Below, in pieces: positions 51,158 through 63,799 of a stretch of 64,000 bases of DNA. Below the pieces are notes generated by a model. That model was not told the DNA's origin. It searched no databases and saw nothing but the letters and a program-made list of their open reading frames with translations. The translations under genes were made by a program, and so were the position numbers. Source of the stretch: Acanthacorydalis orientalis (lineage: Eukaryota; Arthropoda; Insecta; Megaloptera; Corydalidae). The DNA is taken from positions 4,339,001-4,403,000 of the forward strand of contig CM068318.1 in the NCBI GenBank assembly GCA_034766995.1, given 5' to 3'. How positions within the stretch are numbered: the stretch's first letter is position 1; the number at the start of each line of letters is the position of its first letter.

Positions 51158-52249
51158 TTTATGTAAGTTGTTCTTGTTCGATTCTTTTTTCACTGTATCG
51201 TCGTTTTCGAACGATTCCTATAAGCGTGTACTCTTATTCTAGACAGGTGGTAACTCATTTGTATGCAATCGCTTTTATCTTCATTAACATACCTGTAATT
51301 TCAGAACACAAGTGCAATTCAGAGCATTGTAGTCCTTTTAATATTCGTTTTTAATTCCGTTCAATTAACATAAATTCAAATTAAGTCGATGATTAATTAG
51401 AGTCCCCTGTTTGAAATGACGGTGTAAAAAAATGGTCCGATGTCGTTTGATATGTTAAGTATGACATAAAATGTTGATATATCAGTATGTAACATTTTTT
51501 ATAATTACACTAATGATAGTAGAAATGAAATTTTCACGTTTCATTTTTTGTCTTCTGCTTATATCGATATTTATCCATTAATATCTTCGAATTATCTACT
51601 GTTAACGTTTCACAATTAATTTTATATTTATCTCTATACATATAATTAGTAAAATACATGTTACGAAGTCAAAGATAAACGCATTCATATACAGTGAGAT
51701 GTTATAACTCTTTCAGAGATAGTGGATAATTATTGTAGCACAAAATATTTGCATATTTAAATGGTAGTACGTTTTCTGAACCTTGAACGTTATTTGTTGT
51801 ATTTTTTTTTAGTAGTGAAGACTGGTGTCAATAGGAAAGAAAACGAAGATAAAATTAGAAAGAAATATTTTCCTACAGCGTTGTTTATCTGTAATATAAA
51901 AATGAATTTTTTGCATGCATTAGATCAAAAATTTATGAAATTTATACAAAAAATTTTTTAATGTTTCATCGTATGTTATTTTATATCTATTCTAATGCCT
52001 TGTTATTTTGTGTAGAATTTTTTTAAAAAAATTCACTCTATAAGACTTAGTGAAGTACATCATTGTTGACCTAACTTCATTAACGCTTATTGCAAAAGAG
52101 AGCTTTATCTTTTAGTCCTATAATTACAAATAATTGATAAAATATTGTTTGTGCTAAAGAAAAAAAATAGAAGCATTATTATATAAACTACAAATCTTTT
52201 TTTTTCACTCATTAAAAATACATATTTTTTTTGTAATCAAAATGTTTAA

Positions 52250-52252
<3 letters not shown>

Positions 52253-52290
<38 letters not shown>

Positions 52291-52306
52291 GTATGTATGT
52301 ATGTAT
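52253..52306. repeat. (TA)n(GTAT)n microsatellite
   Basis: 36 nt of TA then four GTAT units. Confidence 0.95.
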
Positions 52307-53019
52307 GCTCGTATGTACTTATACCTCAATATTTTTAACATGATGGAATTGCTGTTTAATGTATGTATTTAATCAGTACCCAAAATGATCAATAATTAAT
52401 TATTGAATATTTTAACCAAAAGTGAAAATAATCTTTGGTTTGTGGAACGTGGAAATTCTTTTATAAATGGAAATTTAACCACAGTTCAAAAAAAAATAAT
52501 TATACCTGTTACTTATGAAGGTCCGTTGATACCATGATAAACTTAGACGAGAGGAAAATGTTTTTTTTTTTTGTTAGGATAGAGTTTTTGGATACATTTT
52601 TAAAATATTTATATACTAACCGTTCAGGGACTAGAAATTATATTTATTAATTGAAATATCAAACCACCGAATGCATTTATTATTTATTCGTTTGATATCT
52701 TATTGTTATTTGTATATATTTTTAAGTATTCTCAAGTATTAAATTGTTTTTATTCTTTTTTACATGTCCATTCTTCATATCTATCTTTAAATTTTTGTCT
52801 CGTTTATCAGACCACTTTTTTGACATGCTTGACATATTACTTTGTGTACTTCATTTAAATTGTATTTTTCGATTTCTTCAGCTTTATTCTTAAGTTGATT
52901 TCTAATGTTATTGTTGGCATTAAATGCCATTTTTAAAATAGTGCTGTTATTTTATATTTTTGTTTATCGATGCTGAAGTTGATCCATATTATGTTTTTAT
53001 CTGTTGGTTTATTTTATTT

Positions 53020-53024
<5 letters not shown>

Positions 53025-53063
<39 letters not shown>

Positions 53064-53073
53064 GTATGTATAT
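53025..53073. repeat. (TA)n(TATG)n microsatellite
   Basis: 27 nt of TA then about five TATG units. Confidence 0.95.
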
Positions 53074-54052
53074 GAATATGAATAAAAACCGTCGTAAATA
53101 TTTTTTCTGAATTCACTCGACATCTTCAATGTCACAATATTAAATATACGCTAAAAATAATATAAAGCAGTGATTAAAATATGATATGTGGTTTTATTTC
53201 GAAACCAAAACTCTGTGAGCGATGTCGAACAATTTTTCCAGATGTGATACTAGTTTTAATGGTTCTATAACACCTTGAAGTGAGACACTTTTAGTGACAA
53301 CATCCGGAGCATATTTCTAGCATATTAAAACGCACACTTAAGAGAAATGCAATATATACGTTGTGCATTTCACATTTACCATTTACAACTCTGTGCGTTA
53401 GTTACGACTTAATTTCGAGTTAAATAACATATAATGCGTTTAATAGATCGTGTAGTTTTACAAGTGCATATAAAATCGGACGAAATAAAAGAACTGAGCT
53501 GTGGAAACGTATTGAGCGAACGTGTTCCGAATGGAAATTCGTGTGGAGTATGTTCTTACCAGATATTTTTTTAATAATTATGTAGAAGTTGAAGTGCGTT
53601 GCTTTTCTGTATCGTTTTATTTAAATTATTCAATATGAGTGTGCATTTTAATTCGAAAAATTAGTATTTTCAACTCATTGATTTTCACATAAACACTATT
53701 AATTTTTGAAAATAATAAAAAGATAATCCTGAAGAGTGTTCTAATATATATATTGTTTTTTTTTTTAGATTTTTCGTGATTGAGTTTTGAGACTTGACAT
53801 TTAGTTTACTTATGTCTAATATTTTAGCTAGTTTTATATCATATATTGAGATATTCGTGCTTTTTACCTTGTTGTACGATTTATAAAGAAGTGTTTAGAA
53901 TAATTTTATATTCATTATTACATTTAAGACGACGATTTCATATTATATAGTCATTCTCATCTTAAATATGCAAAAATATTTATACATTTGATTAAATAAT
54001 AGGATTTAAAAATAACTCTTATTATTCAATATAATTAATTACTGTGTACATT

Positions 54053-54055
<3 letters not shown>

Positions 54056-54131
<76 letters not shown>
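54056..54131. repeat. (AT)n double microsatellite
   Basis: Two AT blocks split by gtta at about 54095, about 75 nt together. Confidence 0.95.
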
Positions 54132-54133
<2 letters not shown>

Positions 54134-54483
54134 ATGCACATAAGTAAATGTAGGTAGAATGTAACTGAAACGTTTTGGAAATTTCTAGAGTATCCGCGTA
54201 ATGGGTACATGAAAATGAAACGAAATTAAAATTAACTGACTCTGTGTATCGGAGAGCGAGTATTAGTCAGTGCGCAGTTCTTTGAATGAGCCCTAATTTT
54301 CCTATTGTGTCGAGAGGCTGCAATAACGCGTGACTGCTAATAGGCTCAACTCGATGAATGGAGGCACAGCATAGTTATTTCGTCATGAAATTAACTACTC
54401 TTTAATGTTTCCCACCTAAACTTTTCAATCTTGTACACTAATTTAAAAACAACATAAATGGATTAAATAGGTTACACACAATA

Positions 54484-54484
54484 G

Positions 54485-54545
<61 letters not shown>
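54484..54545. repeat. (CA)n(TA)n microsatellite
   Basis: 24 nt of CA then 38 nt of TA. Confidence 0.95.
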
Positions 54546-54548
<3 letters not shown>

Positions 54549-54940
54549 TGGATATACTTATAAAAAAAAAACTATCATTAAAATCAAATGCAGTAAATCG
54601 CACGTCTCACTCTTAAAGCTATGATACTAATATGCAGGCGTAAATATTTAATCGGGATATAATACAGCTCAAATATTTAATATTGAGTATATTGAAAACA
54701 CAATACGTCTACCCTCTTACTAGAAACTCCCGCTTAGAACGATCGTCACTCTGGTATAAAAGTACTATTACATATTCAGAGGGTCGCAATTACGTGACTA
54801 CTTTATATCCATATGGTTGGATTAGTTTGAAAGAGTGACAGGTACATTTCGATTAAAACAGAAATAAAAATACGGGCGATCATTTCCCACGATCTGTGTA
54901 ATTAAATTATGCTGAAATAATTCACAATCGGTTTTATTAC

Positions 54941-55153
54941 GTTGGTAGGAAAATAATTACGGTTTTTGTTTTCTGAATTCTGACCTTAATTTTTTTTCAA
55001 TGAAAATGTTTCGTCGCGTTCATGTTAATATCATTTTAAAGCACACTTTTCGGTCTTTGGTAGCATCGACTTTGATTTTGTTAGTAATTTTGCTTCAAAT
55101 TGGGCTGCTGAATTAAAGATGGAAAATAAGTAAATAAGAGCATTTTTTTTGAA
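54941..55153 (+). mobile_element. Truncated mariner, copy 3 (5' end only)
   Basis: It starts with the TIR gttggtaggaaaataattac and follows copies 1 and 2 through the 5' leader (tgctgaattaaagatgg), stopping near 55153 just where the HTH region would begin. No 3' TIR was seen. It is a 5' fragment of the same family. Confidence 0.8.
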
Positions 55154-56436
55154 TGACGCATATAATTCTAACTTGAAACTGTAGCTAATTCATTTTCACA
55201 AATATTTTAAATATCGGGATATTTTATTTTATTAAAATATCTAATAACTTAGTATTCATGGATTTTCTGTACTTGTGCTTTAAGGAGATAATGACATTGA
55301 AGTAGTGTTTCGAAATAGGTATTGTTTGTATTTCTGAAAAAGGAAATTTAATGATGCTGATTCATTTATGAAAGAATAAATTCCATTATTGATCTATAAA
55401 GTTTATTCAATAATTACGTGAACAATTTACATAAAATAGAATTGTACATAAGTTTTTATTGTATTCAGTTAACTTCAACACACACACACACCATTGTTTA
55501 AAAATGTTCATTATCATTTATATAAGATATCTTCGATAAATTGGACGAAAGCTTTTTAAAAGAAACGTACAATAATAATAATTATAAGTATGTACCTGCT
55601 TATCAAATTCAGTGACGGAATTCCAAAAAGAATAAAATATTTTTTTAATTCCTCTTTTTAATAAATGTTTAAATGCTTTTATTAATGAAACTAGTGGGTT
55701 TAACATGCAGATACTCATTCAATTCATCCCAGGGACGAATCGAGTGCCTCAAGAAAAAATTGACTTTCACCCACCCGAATTTAAAATATTCGTCGTTATG
55801 CAGTTTTCAACGTTTGATACTGTCATTATTCGAACTTATCGTTATTATATTTTCTAGCATACATCAACATTATCTGTTCTATATATGAGTAACGTATATT
55901 ATATTATTTCTGTGTTTAACATTTTAACAATTGTAACTTTAAAGATTCGTTATTAAAAAAAAACGAACTGAATGTAAGTTCATGTAAAAAAAGTTAAGAA
56001 AAAATTATTCTGTCGTCATTCTTACATCTTTCTGTTCTCCGAAGATGAATCTCGTCGCTGTACACTTGTAATTATAAAAGTTAAGTAGCGTAACTTTGAA
56101 AAATAAGTATACATTTTACGGACCGCATGACCACATCCTTATTATATCGATAATTCGCTAAATTGTACACTTGTCAAATACACAGTTATTGTTTCAACAA
56201 TAAAAAAAAACGTATTAATTCAATTCTCACTGAATTTATAGACGAAAATGATGTCTTTATAGATGTGTGTTGTTTTTTTTTTTTGCTTTTTCTTTATATG
56301 TACATACACAATAGGTTATAGACACATTTTATTACCTTAGCGTAATTGCATATCTGTTAGAGATTGAAAGGTGTTTGAACTTGGTGTAATTTTTATTTAT
56401 TAACAATTCGAATATAAATTAATTCATATACATATA

Positions 56437-56439
<3 letters not shown>

Positions 56440-56478
<39 letters not shown>
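56440..56478. repeat. (TA)n microsatellite
   Basis: About 38 nt of TA, followed by CA-rich bases. Confidence 0.95.
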
Positions 56479-56484
<6 letters not shown>

Positions 56485-56700
56485 CACCCGCACAAACACA
56501 CACATAAATACTCACATTTATGTTTAGTTGTCTCTCTGTGTGTTACAGTTGAGTAATAAATTTTATAAAGTTAACTGTTCATCCACAGATTGAAACTGTT
56601 TAAAAAACTTATATTTTGTATCATTTTTTTAACACCAAGTTTGTAAAGTTTTTCGTTAGAGCAGTGTTTTATAATCTTTTATTATTATTATTATTAATAA

Positions 56701-56827
56701 TACAGGGTTGCTTCTAAAGACCTCTCTAGCCATGTTTTTATTTTTGCATTTCAAACTTTTCAAAGTATTTGCCTGCGATTCATAAATTTACATAATATAT
56801 ATATATACAGTAATATCTTCTCCTCTT

Positions 56828-56902
<75 letters not shown>

Positions 56903-57097
56903 CATTGATGATACACTCTTGGACAAATACTTCCAAATTTGTCCCGTTTGAACAATCAAATACATCTTACTTTGACACATTCTCAATGAATTTTCTAATA
57001 TTTTTGGCGTATTCATAATAGATCGAATGTAATCAGAGAACAGCTTATTCTTTTCTTGTGGAAATAATGATAGATCGTTTAAAATTAAATCAGGCAA
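56701..57097 (-). mobile_element. Opposite-strand remnant of a related Tc1/mariner-like element
   Basis: At 56699 the sequence aatacagggtt is identical to the outer 11 bases of the right TIR of the 57245-58095 element (reverse complement), with partial similarity beyond and a TA at 56701. On the minus strand a frame from 57097 to about 56895 reads LFSDYIRSIMNTPKILENSL and on to LIVQTGQIWKYLSKSV, which resembles the C-terminal tail of this transposase class (pattern P-x-I-L-x-N ... G-x-x-x-x-x-L). A TC/TA microsatellite lies between the tail and the TIR. The 5' part is missing. The tail similarity is my judgement, not a computed match. Confidence 0.5.
56832..56898. repeat. (TC)n(AT)n microsatellite
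   Basis: 29 nt of TC then 38 nt of AT, inside the minus-strand transposon remnant. Confidence 0.95.
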
Positions 57098-57289
57098 TTA
57101 GAAAAAGATGGGTGAATGCTCAGTTTTTCAGAGATTCGTGCCTGGAGTAGAAAATCTACGTTCTACTTCCGTCGACAAGGACATGTAGAGTATATTCACA
57201 GAAAAGCTTTCTTGTCGAAGATAGTAGAATTTCTGACTTAAATAAAGCGTTTTTCAATAGGGACAGAATTTTTCGATAGGTTTTTAGTT

Positions 57290-57989
57290 ATGGCTTCGTA
57301 TACACCAAAACAACGCACTAGAATAGTACAATTGTTTTATGAAAATGTTCGTTCTATAAAAAATGCATTTCGTAAACTATATGATATTTATTCTTGATAT
57401 ACTCGTTCATCTAAATCAACAATTCTTCGATTAGTGAATGGATTTGAAGAGACTGGATCGGTTGAAGATAAATAAACACCAACGCGTGTTCGTTGTGCTC
57501 ATTCTGAAGAAAACGTTGACTCAATTTGAGAAAGTGTATCGGAAGAGCACTATTGACATTCCACACTATTGTGAGGAATGTCAATTCCACAACAATTGGG
57601 TCTTTCACAAACGATCACATGGCGTATTTTGCATAAGGATTTATTGTTGAAGGTTTATAAGGTTCAGTTAACACAAAAATTGAAACCAGAAGACTGTTCA
57701 CTGCGTCTGAGATGTGTCAATTGGATACTGGAATAACAACACGGTTTTTCTGAGACATTAATTGGCTACTGCGATTTAACACCGGTGGACTACTTTCTTT
57801 GGGAGCACGTTAAAGGACAGGTGTATGTCAATATTCCTAAAATAAGACTTAAAAGATGAAATCCGAAGAGTAGCTGGTGAGATAGAGCCCCAGTTATGTA
57901 GAGATTTTATTGAAAATTTTAACAAAGGAATGGTTTCTTATAAGAAAGCACACGACGACCACTTATACGATATTATTTTTCATTTATAA
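57290..57989 (+). pseudogene. Broken Tc1/mariner-like transposase (HTH of the DUF4817 type, third catalytic Asp kept)
   Basis: ATG at 57290 begins MASYTPKQRTRIVQLFYENV, a known insect transposase helix-turn-helix start. A stop follows at about residue 36, another after GSVEDK, and the frame shifts around 57550. A second block reads PQQLGLSQTITWRILHKDL and VQLTQKLKPEDC, then WILE and a stop. The catalytic middle is deleted: the next block is CDLTPVDYFLWEHVKGQVY, which carries the third acidic residue of the DDE/D triad. After one more frameshift near 57838 the C-terminus reads DLKDEIRRVAGEIEPQLCRD and ends at TAA 57987. Multiple stops, two or more frameshifts and loss of the first two catalytic residues make it non-functional. 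Confidence 0.85.
57552..57585. repeat. Perfect-looking short hairpin inside the broken transposase
   Basis: Arms attgacattccacac and gtgaggaatgtcaat pair at 14 of 15 positions around a 4-nt loop. It sits where the transposase frame breaks (near 57550). Confidence 0.8.
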
Positions 57990-59509
57990 ACGGCATACCT
58001 TCAACTATTATTTACAATAAAGAAACTTGAAATTTCAGCGCAAATTCTGTGTTTTATTTCAAATTAAAAAAATACGTCCTTATTGGAAAACCCTGTATTA
58101 AAACGTTTTGCCCAAGTCTCATATTTTTTTTTTTTTGCAATCTTTCCTACTGAGTTTAAATGAACACGGTCCGAAATTTCTTCGACGGCTGTGCCTCTCA
58201 TTTAAATTTACATATTACTTATTTGTAAAAGGCTTGCATAGTTGCATTCTTCGCAAATAATTCACGTGCGTCTGCGAAAGAACGTTCACTTAGCCCTTTT
58301 CGTCTGTAATGTAAATACGAATAAAATTTTCTGACATTTGAAGAATACATATTTGAAGAAGACATTTTGTTTTAAATTATCCAAGGTCGAATCTCTATTT
58401 CATTTACAATCCATTGTTCTGTTAGACTGACTTTTATTTATAAAGCGGCTATTGCGTTCTTATTTACATATGCTCGAAAACTGTTTCGTTTTAAAAACTC
58501 GTTATGTGGCGTACACAAAGGCCAAATATTGAATTAAATGTTGTTAATACGCCATTGTAAATTATTCCTCGTTAAAGAGCGTTTCGTTTTTATGACGCGC
58601 TGTTAAAATATTAATTTTTATTATATGAATAATTAATTTGTAATATTATGTCAATCGGAATATAGGTTGGCCTGCTGTTATTGTCTTTTCTATTTGTCTT
58701 GTGTTCTATTTTTTATATGTTATAAATACGTCTATCGGTTGATTTTTTAAAAGTGAAATAACTCGTTTTATACTTTTTACTGGTTCATGGAATACAGTTT
58801 TTTTTTTACTAGAAATACGTTTATTCTCGGTTCAAAGAGTAAACATTCTTAAAAAGTACAATTTTACAGAATAAAAACTAGTTTTTGTTTTCAGTCCACA
58901 TTTGAAAAAATAAGGTTATTTTTTTTTATTAGCGTTCATTGAACTGAAATGCTAGAAAAACGATTTGTTGCTTTTTTATTGTTTTATAAGATTAGAAAAA
59001 GAATGAGAGATGTAGATTTTAGATAAGTTGAGAAGAGTAAGATAATTTAAAGTAAGCTTCTAAAGGAATCCAATTATTTACCTTTCTAGAAGAGGAAAAA
59101 ATGTTAAAGCACTTAGGTTGTTGATTGTAAGTGGAAAAAAAATATTTTATCATTTAAAATTCGTATATTTTGGAAATAAATTTATATCTATCGGCGGTTA
59201 TTAGATTGAAATGATGTCAGGAATACGAGATCTGTTGCGTATTTCAAGACTGCTAACATGTGTTAACTTTTATTGGAATGTGGTTTTTTCTCTAGTAGTA
59301 GGGTATGTATTCTTAAAGATCTACGGCCTTGTAAAGTAAATTAGAGAATATCTTTTTTGAAGTTTAACTTTGTATGGTTTTGAAAGTACACATATACTCA
59401 TCAGTGATTATTCGAACTTTTGTCAGTAAGTTGAATTCTAGTATAAAGACAGACTGGTTGTAATTGTTGAAATAATTCCCTCGCCGTCTTACTTCTGAAA
59501 TGTAATTAG

Positions 59510-59950
59510 ACCAACAAAGAAATGAATAAATAACAACAAAACGAGAACCGATCGTAGCCGTTAGCAGCGCGAGTTCGAAAACACAAGGCTACTTTATTAC
59601 AGTAGAATATATTGCCGCTCTAATGATACATCAAGATTGTAGATAAAGTAACTAGGTCTCTTCTGTGCGGACTAACAGGCCGCGATGATAATAATAATAA
59701 CGACTGGACGATGATGAGAGTGTAATGAAACAATGAAATGGAACGCTAGGTAGGACGAGGCGTCATGAAACCCGCGAAGTGCGAGCGTTAGATATTATTT
59801 ATACCCGCCATCGTGGTGTACAGCTGCTTGCGCCGATATATTTATATACACGAGTGTGCAGGTACACCTGCCGCATATAGCCTGAGCATTAACTTCTCAC
59901 GCTCTCCTCCATAATACGCATACGTGCGTCGCTCCAACGATCACACACTG
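59510..59950. promoter_or_regulatory. GC-raised patch, candidate enhancer
   Basis: About 440 bp with CpG, a CAGCTG E-box (59821-59826) and a near-palindrome CAGGTACACCTG (59859-59870), between AT-rich flanks. No long open frame or good splice pair. Confidence 0.3.
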
Positions 59951-60011
59951 TGGCTAGTTTTATAAGTACATAAACATTTTATATACATATCTTTATACAT
60001 ACATTCAGAAT

Positions 60012-60014
60012 TAC

Positions 60015-60089
<75 letters not shown>
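60012..60089. repeat. (CA)n(TA)n microsatellite
   Basis: 15 nt of CA then about 60 nt of TA. Confidence 0.95.
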
Positions 60090-60091
<2 letters not shown>

Positions 60092-60214
60092 CTAAAGTAA
60101 AACTGATATATATTTAACATAGAACATATTTGAGACTAAGCAAGATCATAAATCTTATAACACTTGGTCATCGTTAAATTTTATTATTTAAATATACGTG
60201 AATTTAAATTCTAA

Positions 60215-60220
<6 letters not shown>

Positions 60221-60252
<32 letters not shown>
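60221..60252. repeat. (TA)n microsatellite
   Basis: 32 nt of TA. Confidence 0.95.
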
Positions 60253-60258
<6 letters not shown>

Positions 60259-60806
60259 GTTGGTGTGTGTATATATTTGTAGACTACTTTTATGATTTAA
60301 ATGGTCGTAAGATATAAATGAGTTAACTAACCCTTTCTGCAATAATTAATTTTTTAAAAACTGCGAAGCTTGTGAGAAATAAAAACGATTCTTTCTCTAT
60401 ATTGAAATTTTTTGCTATACTGTTGGATGTGTATAAAGTATATTCAGGTTTCTTCATAATGTGGAGAGAGAGAGATATGTAGAAAAATGTTTTTGTTTTC
60501 CGAGTTTAAAAAAAAAACAGTCCAAATAAGAAAAATAATTCACTTGCTTGTTCGTCTGGAAAACTTTACATTATTTACAAAAAAAAACATATTTGTTTAA
60601 TGTTTTATTCTCTAAGTTTTGTAATATTCTTTATGTGTACTTCATTATTTCTATTTTTTATCGTAATGTGTTAAATAAAATCTACCTTCAATATATTTTA
60701 TTTGGTGTTTCAATTTGTTGACCGTTCGTCAGTGTTTTTTGTAACTTGATGCAACAAATTGCTTAGAGAAGTTTGTAATTGTATGATTAAAACAAATCAA
60801 CGTACA

Positions 60807-60809
<3 letters not shown>

Positions 60810-60857
<48 letters not shown>
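60810..60857. repeat. (TA)n microsatellite
   Basis: 48 nt of TA. Confidence 0.95.
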
Positions 60858-60860
<3 letters not shown>

Positions 60861-61742
60861 TGCATGTGTGTATGCTCACATCTATAGCGTTTAGTGGATT
60901 TCTTGAATGTGTTCGAACGTACTTTAATTGAATTTCTTCATGCATGGTCTCGCAAATGTATAATTAGGAAATCTATTTCGTTTGTCTGCAAATATAAAAA
61001 CGAAAATGATTTAACGAAAATAATGATGTATTTTTAATAAAACATTATAATGGACGACTTTTTTATTGTATGGGTTTTTTCGTGATTTTTTATCGGCGCG
61101 AAGATGAAAATCGATAATTTTAAACGTTGGTATTTGTAATCATCTTTTTACTTTAAATTTATTTAAATGCATCTACATTCATTCACGTACGAGTACGCAT
61201 GTATATGTCAGCGGTTCGAATGTTTCATACAGAAAATGTTTATTTCTCTTTTTCCGAAATTTGCATTTTAAAACGATTTCTGTAATTCTACAAAACATTT
61301 AATTTCAGTATTTTTATAGCAATTAATATGCAAATACTAGCATTATTACATATTTCGATTCATTAACATTTGGCTAGCAGAAGTTACGACGACGTGTCAC
61401 ATTTGTATTAATTTATTTTTCGAGATATTCATTTTATATCACAACGTTACAAATTTCAAAGTTTCTAAAACTAGCTTATAAATTAACTGATTACTAAATT
61501 AGTCATTCGACACAAATGAAAAAAAAATAGCAATTAAAAGTCTATAAAACGAAACAGAAAAAAGCAATCGTAAGGAAGTAATCAATATTAAAAATAATAT
61601 TAATCAGTCTACATCTCCTCAAATGTTACTGATTGAAAAATCGTGTTTTTTTACATCTTTATAACTATGTTTATTTGACAATAAGATTTGAACTGTTTTT
61701 CAAGCATTATTTATCGATGATTTCCTCTTTCAATTTTATACC

Positions 61743-61850
<108 letters not shown>

Positions 61851-63398
61851 GAACATAATCATATCGAAAAGCTTTTAATACTGAATAGACCTTGAATTTA
61901 TTAGCGCCATTCATTATAAGACATTTTAATGATTGAATGTGTTCAATGAGAAACAAGTTAGTACTCCGGGACGTAATAAAAAAGATGAATCGATTCGATT
62001 AACTAAAACTAGTGGTTTAATAATCACTTAATATAAAACGTACTATAAATTTAAAAACGTACATTAGGATATCTGGAGGAAGACTTGATGTACCATCGAA
62101 ATAGAACACATTATCTTATATTATAAAGCAGTAAATTTGTCTCTCTCTTCGTATGAAACGTAAAAATTCAAGAAATACTGAATCGATTATCATAAGATTT
62201 TCACTGTAGAATTTTTTGTTTTCTGCAGATGGATGTAGAGCGAGAAAAGTTGGTATTTTAGAGATATTCGAGAGAGATAAAGAGATTTTTAAAACGTTTA
62301 AACTTAAAAAATATATTACTTGAAATTATGAATGGATAGCATAATAATTTCTAAACATTACATAAAATATTGTTAGCTTGGAAAAAAATATTTATAATTT
62401 AATATATGTAATTGTTAGAGAGTTGTCAAAATACTTGAAAATAACATTTGATTTGAACTGGCTTAAACGTCATTAAACTGATTTTGATGAGATTGGAGTG
62501 TTGGAGTTGTTGCAAGCCAATGGCTTTTATTAACACTAATTGTTGGAGGTTTTGTTAAATCAAATCACGATTTGTATACATGGCGTTGTTTCAGAAAATT
62601 ATTACGAAATTTAATCCCGAAATTTAAAATTGAAACGAAATGATTTCAAAAATTGTTTTAAATCACACATTCTTCATATTTGGCTTTTTAAAATTCATTT
62701 CATTTAAATGCGTTTAACTAAACAGACTGTACATCAGATTTAAAAGAAAATATATCTTTAATTAAATAACGAGGTATCTTTTCTATCAAACAATATTCGC
62801 TTTTGTATGAAGGAGCATTTCCGTTAAGCCACACGTTCCTGAATTGGGAAAAATACACCAATCATCAGTTTATTATTACACCGTCTGATAATACGGTCGA
62901 TTATCATTTGATTTTCAAAATTAAATTTTACACGGTAGTCATTAACTCGTATTAGAAATGTTAAAGTTTTTTTTTGTCCAACAAATGATTTTATTTAACA
63001 GTTGTTTGAAACTATTAATAGTTCTCGGTAAGAGAACGTGCAAAAAATATAATAAAAATTCATTTGAATCATGTTACATAAACTGAAATCTTTTTAATAC
63101 ACTGTTTCTGTATCGCGAATCTATTTTTGTTTTGTAATAAAGTACAGCATCATATTTCATATTTTTAATGTCGATCGTTTAAATTCAATTATAAATTATG
63201 TAATTATGTTCGATCCTCACAACTCGTCAGTTCTAAACTCAAACGTATATTGTTCGTCGCGAGATGGTCTTCAACACTTTATCTCCGTCTCATCATCTAA
63301 CACTAATCTCGAATGAGCTATTAAAAAAATCAATCAAATCTTTTTAATTAGATACCTGATAGTGTAAGGTTTAATTGATTTTAGCAACATACATATAC

Positions 63399-63399
<1 letters not shown>

Positions 63400-63453
<54 letters not shown>
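63400..63453. repeat. (TA)n microsatellite
   Basis: 54 nt of TA. Confidence 0.95.
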
Positions 63454-63456
<3 letters not shown>

Positions 63457-63648
63457 GATGTGTGTATTTTATACATATCTTTTTAAATTAAGATAGTTCA
63501 TAAATTTTAAATTATATACTCTATATATTTTATCTTCACGTTTATATTTATTATTAAGAATATGTATTATTAAAATAATTGAACAAAATTATGTCTTTGT
63601 AAAAATAACCATGTAATTTTTGAACCCATCTTATTATAATTTCTTTGT

Positions 63649-63688
63649 TCTCTCTCTCTCTCTCTTACTCTTTATATATATATATATA
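63649..63688. repeat. (TC)n and (TA)n microsatellites
   Basis: TC at 63649-63666 and TA at 63671-63688. Both lie in the pyrimidine/AT tract upstream of exon C. Confidence 0.9.
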
Positions 63689-63699
63689 ATTTTTTACAG

Positions 63700-63799
63700 C
63701 CTATTCAAATTATTGGTCAATTTAATAATCAAAATTTTCATGCAAAAAGTGCAAGTGTAACACTGTTCAACGATGTAAATAATTATACACCTTTCAGAG
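63700..63799 (+). CDS. Candidate internal coding exon (exon C), 100 nt, unknown protein
   Basis: A long pyrimidine tract (TC repeat at 63649-63666 and T-rich sequence to ttttttacag) forms a strong acceptor at 63699. The donor is TTTCAGAG|GTACGT at 63799/63800. Of the three frames only one is open throughout; it starts in phase 0 and ends in phase 1, reading PIQIIGQFNNQNFHAKSASV and then TLFNDVNNYTPFR. The composition is more AT-rich than exon B. Exon B ends in phase 1, so B and C cannot be joined directly. Either an exon of phase 1 to 0 lies between them unseen, or C belongs to another transcript. Protein family not recognised; a chance exon-like stretch remains possible. Confidence 0.38.

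Larger units (their letters stand above)
51158..56698. other. Non-coding AT-rich DNA
   Basis: Microsatellites and the truncated mariner at 54941. A GC-raised stretch at about 54230-54370 has no frame or splice pair. Confidence 0.55.
57245..58095 (+). mobile_element. Tc1/mariner-like element, 851 bp, with TIRs and TA target duplication
   Basis: The left end (gtttttcaatagggacagaa) aligns with the reverse complement of the right end (gttttccaataaggacgtat) over about 30 bp, including flanking aata on each side. A TA lies at each boundary (57243-57244, 58096-58097), as for IS630-Tc1-mariner insertions. Inside is a broken transposase with a central deletion. At about 850 bp it is some 400 to 500 bp shorter than full-length relatives. 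Confidence 0.75.

Noticed and set aside
61200..61225. ggttcgaatg resembling a tRNA B box
   Set aside because: No A box or acceptor stem could be found at the right distance.
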